Shown here: positions 23,692 through 25,182 of the stretch, in pieces
How the letters are laid out: the number at the start of each line of letters is the position of its first letter
Numbering within the stretch: position 1 is the stretch's first letter
From: CAYWMP01 sp964459445
GTDB lineage: Bacteria > Desulfobacterota > DSM-4660 > Desulfatiglandales > HGW-15
Direction of reading: 5' to 3'
Length of the DNA stretch: 25,182 bases
NCBI GenBank assembly: GCA_964459445.1
Contig: CAYWMP010000081.1
Coordinates: forward strand, 1-25,182
Program-made: the position numbers and the translations under genes
Notes under the pieces: model-generated
Databases searched by the model: none
Seen by the model: only the letters and a program-made list of their open reading frames with translations
Told to the model about the DNA's origin: nothing

Positions 23692-24768
23692 TTATGAATA
23701 TGAAAAAAGTTCAAGCCCCTTGCGCCTCCCTATGGCCTCTAAGACACCGGCGGTTCCGGTCATCATGTTATCTCCCAAGGGCGCCCCGAGCACCATCGGG
23801 TGCCGGGATTTTTCCAGAAGCCTGCGCTTCGGCCCTGTGGCTACGATCATCTCAATTGAATCAAATCCGGGAGTCTCTCTAGTATAGGCCCCATGTCCGC
23901 CCTCTTCCAGAATCCTCTCGTGTTCCAGGTTTCCTTCGGCAAGGTCTATCAGCAGGTCATCCACGCGCTCAAGGGTTATATCCTTTGTGTGGTATTCGAA
24001 AAATCCCGCTATTTTTCCATTGCTGAGGGATGCCCCCACTGTGTGGGATGTCGCCACATCCAAGACCTGGATTCTTTTCTTTGAACGTGCCCGGGGGTCC
24101 AAGGTCGCCCCCAGGATCGCTGCCATGCCGCTGTCCATCACAAACACCTCTTTGGTGGGCAACCTCTCTGCCGAACCGGCCATGGAAACGAGACGGTTGA
24201 ATGTGGCGGGAACCTCATCACTTCTATATAGCAAAGCCTGGGGATAGGGATTTTCATCCAAAATAGCCTTGAAAAGGTTGTGTCGATAGTCAAGATGGGA
24301 CATGCCCGGCGCTGCCACGCCATGATCCTGGGCGCAAACGCCGACCACATCCAAGGAAAAAGGAACACCTAACCCTTGGACAATGGCCCCTATGCGATCC
24401 GTTTCCAGATCGCCCAGGGTTAAATGGCTGAAAGATTGATCCTGTTTTAGTTTTTCGGCCTTATCATCCTCCAGGACATCAATACCCAAGGCCCGCACTC
24501 GGTCCAAATCATGATGAATGGTGGCAGCAGAAGAGACGGACATGACCACCCTCCCCTTATTTGCGCGATTGCCCAGGACCTGGGATATTGACCCGCCCCC
24601 CATCTCCACGCCGGTTACGAGAAGATCTCCTTTCAGGCCTGCTGCCTTCTCGGCCAGGGTGCGAATAGGCGATTGAACGACCGCTTTATAGTGGGTTCCG
24701 GTTTCGGAATCATACCAAAGGATGTCCATGGTCCCCGCACCCACATCAATGATTAAAAAACGACTCAT
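23692..24768 (-). CDS. DUF1786 family protein (ASKHA-type ATPase fold)
   Basis: A 358-residue protein matching the DUF1786 family, which occurs in anaerobic bacteria and archaea. It begins with a phosphate-1-like motif, IDVGAGTMD (7-15), of the actin/sugar kinase/Hsp70 (ASKHA) fold. TGVEMGGGS lies near 53-61, and FVMDSGMAAILGA supplies a later phosphate-like loop. Some members are labelled pyruvate formate-lyase activating enzyme, but no radical SAM CxxxCxxC motif is present here, so that label should not be used. Its function is unknown. AAGGAG lies 9 nt before the ATG. It is separated from the zinc-ribbon gene by a repeat-rich gap, so they may not be one operon. Confidence 0.8.
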   Translation of the reverse strand: MSRFLIIDVGAGTMDILWYDSETGTHYKAVVQSPIRTLAEKAAGLKGDLLVTGVEMGGGSISQVLGNRANKGRVVMSVSSAATIHHDLDRVRALGIDVLEDDKAEKLKQDQSFSHLTLGDLETDRIGAIVQGLGVPFSLDVVGVCAQDHGVAAPGMSHLDYRHNLFKAILDENPYPQALLYRSDEVPATFNRLVSMAGSAERLPTKEVFVMDSGMAAILGATLDPRARSKKRIQVLDVATSHTVGASLSNGKIAGFFEYHTKDITLERVDDLLIDLAEGNLEHERILEEGGHGAYTRETPGFDSIEMIVATGPKRRLLEKSRHPMVLGAPLGDNMMTGTAGVLEAIGRRKGLELFSYS

Positions 24769-25083
24769 ACTTCAAACGCTCCTTATGCATTTTCCCAATG
24801 GTAATTTCTCAAAAAGTCCGGGAGAATCAAAAGAATAAAAATATCATTTCCGGTCATTCACAACTGGGAAAGCTTTAGACCGGATAACATGATCACATGA
24901 TAAATATAATCAGGAATTGCTCAAGTTTTCTGGAAGAAGACCCTGAAGAAAACAATAAACTCGTTCTTGTTTTCTTTAGGGCCTTTTTCCAATGTTCAAT
25001 CCCTGTTGAGGGATTGACTGCCGGGAGGCAGGAATCTTGAGAAATTCCTGATCTTTTTAATCCTGTTATCTTGTCCAAAGGGT
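24769..25083. other. 315-bp gap between the DUF1786 gene and the integrase 3' end
   Basis: No gene is supported. The part next to DUF1786 (24769-24908) shows nothing notable beyond that gene's ribosome site. The rest holds the nested inverted-repeat element at 24909-25052, followed by AT-rich words such as TTTTTAATCCTGTTATCTTG that look like another degenerate repeat tract. Confidence 0.5.
24909..25052. mobile_element. 144-bp nested inverted-repeat element (element E)
   Basis: The ends ATCAGGAATTGCTCAAG (24909-24925) and CTTGAGAAATTCCTGAT (25036-25052) pair at 16 of 17 positions. Inside, CCCTGAAGAAAACAA (24941-24955) and TTGTTTTCTTTAGGG (24967-24981) form a 15-bp stem with one mismatch and an 11-nt loop, followed on the plus strand by CCTTTTT. 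CAATCCCT and AGGGATTG form a further perfect 8-bp hairpin at about 24997-25016. I see no target duplication. It may be a MITE or a terminator cluster for the integrase gene. Confidence 0.5.
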
Positions 25084-25182
25084 TCAAGAAAAATCAAGTG
25101 GGCTTTTTGCCTCTTTAATGGTCTGGCTTTTAATGGTATGGGTATAAATCATTGTGGTTCTTACATCGCTGTGCCCCAACAA
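25084..25182 (-). CDS. intI: Integron-type tyrosine recombinase, C-terminal fragment (runs off the window)
   Basis: Reading leftward from the right edge in the complete frame gives 32 residues and a TGA stop at 25084-25086. LLGHSDVRTTMIYTH carries the conserved His and the Tyr nucleophile of tyrosine recombinases. The ending KSPLDFS has the SPLD motif typical of IntI integrases rather than XerC/XerD, whose ends read HPR or similar. The rest of the gene lies outside, to the right. In integrons the attI site and cassettes lie next to the 5' end of intI, so any array would also be beyond the edge. The fragment is short, but the motif pair is distinctive. The gene is cut by the window, not broken as far as can be seen. 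Confidence 0.82.
   Translation of the reverse strand: MLGHSDVRTTMIYTHTIKSQTIKEAKSPLDFS

Noticed and set aside
23692..24768. Pyruvate formate-lyase activating enzyme
   Set aside because: This label is given to some DUF1786 proteins, but there is no radical SAM cysteine motif.
24909..25052. attC recombination site of an integron cassette
   Set aside because: The length would fit, but the ends do not show the R'' (RYYYAAC) and R' (GTTRRRY) core sites, and it lies on the 3' side of the integrase where cassettes are not expected.
24893..25087. 64-residue minus-strand ORF
   Set aside because: It begins at a TTG overlapping the integrase stop, lies wholly over the inverted-repeat element, and shows no known motif.

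Overview
The window looks like chromosomal DNA from a strictly anaerobic Desulfobacterota-type (former Deltaproteobacteria) bacterium. This rests on gene content: an anaerobic benzoyl-CoA ring-cleavage module, a two-subunit B12-dependent methylmalonyl-CoA mutase, the membrane subunit of a sodium-pumping biotin decarboxylase, type IV pilus parts, and intergenic repeats of a kind common in that group. No marker gene is present to fix the genus.

Layout. (1) 54-2847, minus strand: a two-TM potassium channel with a cytosolic nucleotide-binding domain, a separate cyclic-nucleotide-binding protein 8 nt downstream, and an RlpA-like SPOR lipoprotein. (2) 3301-7734, plus strand: a short-chain dehydrogenase, then bamQ, bamA and bamR. 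The last three convert cyclohexa-1,5-diene-1-carbonyl-CoA to 3-hydroxypimeloyl-CoA. The benzoyl-CoA reductase is not here. (3) 7942-10064, minus: small (B12) and large subunits of methylmalonyl-CoA mutase. (4) 10627-12799: decarboxylase beta subunit and a gamma-like membrane protein (plus), facing a stand-alone biotin carrier (minus). The carboxyltransferase (alpha) is absent. The set could decarboxylate glutaconyl-CoA, which would finish the aromatic route, or methylmalonyl-CoA, which would fit the mutase. (5) 13159-16084, plus: PilC/GspF platform protein and a PilS-like histidine kinase, without pilB, pilT or pilR. (6) 16288-23139, plus: a radical SAM protein fused to a DUF2344 domain, ribonuclease G, and a CHASE2-kinase whose catalytic aspartate is replaced by asparagine. 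(7) 23155-24768, minus: a small zinc-ribbon protein and a DUF1786 ASKHA-fold protein. (8) 25084-25182, minus: the C-terminal end of an integron-type tyrosine recombinase, cut by the window edge.

The most unusual content is between the genes. Several non-coding elements of about 140-195 bp have terminal inverted repeats. Two of them (7797-7938 and 12280-12472) share a core but have different ends. Each has flanking direct repeats that include the stop codon of the neighbouring gene. A different pair (2873-3057 and 10085-10262) sits 20-25 nt upstream of two leftward genes. Other gaps hold short quasi-periodic word tracts and GC-rich palindromes, including a 24-bp word found at two distant sites. 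Together these break up what would otherwise be compact operons.
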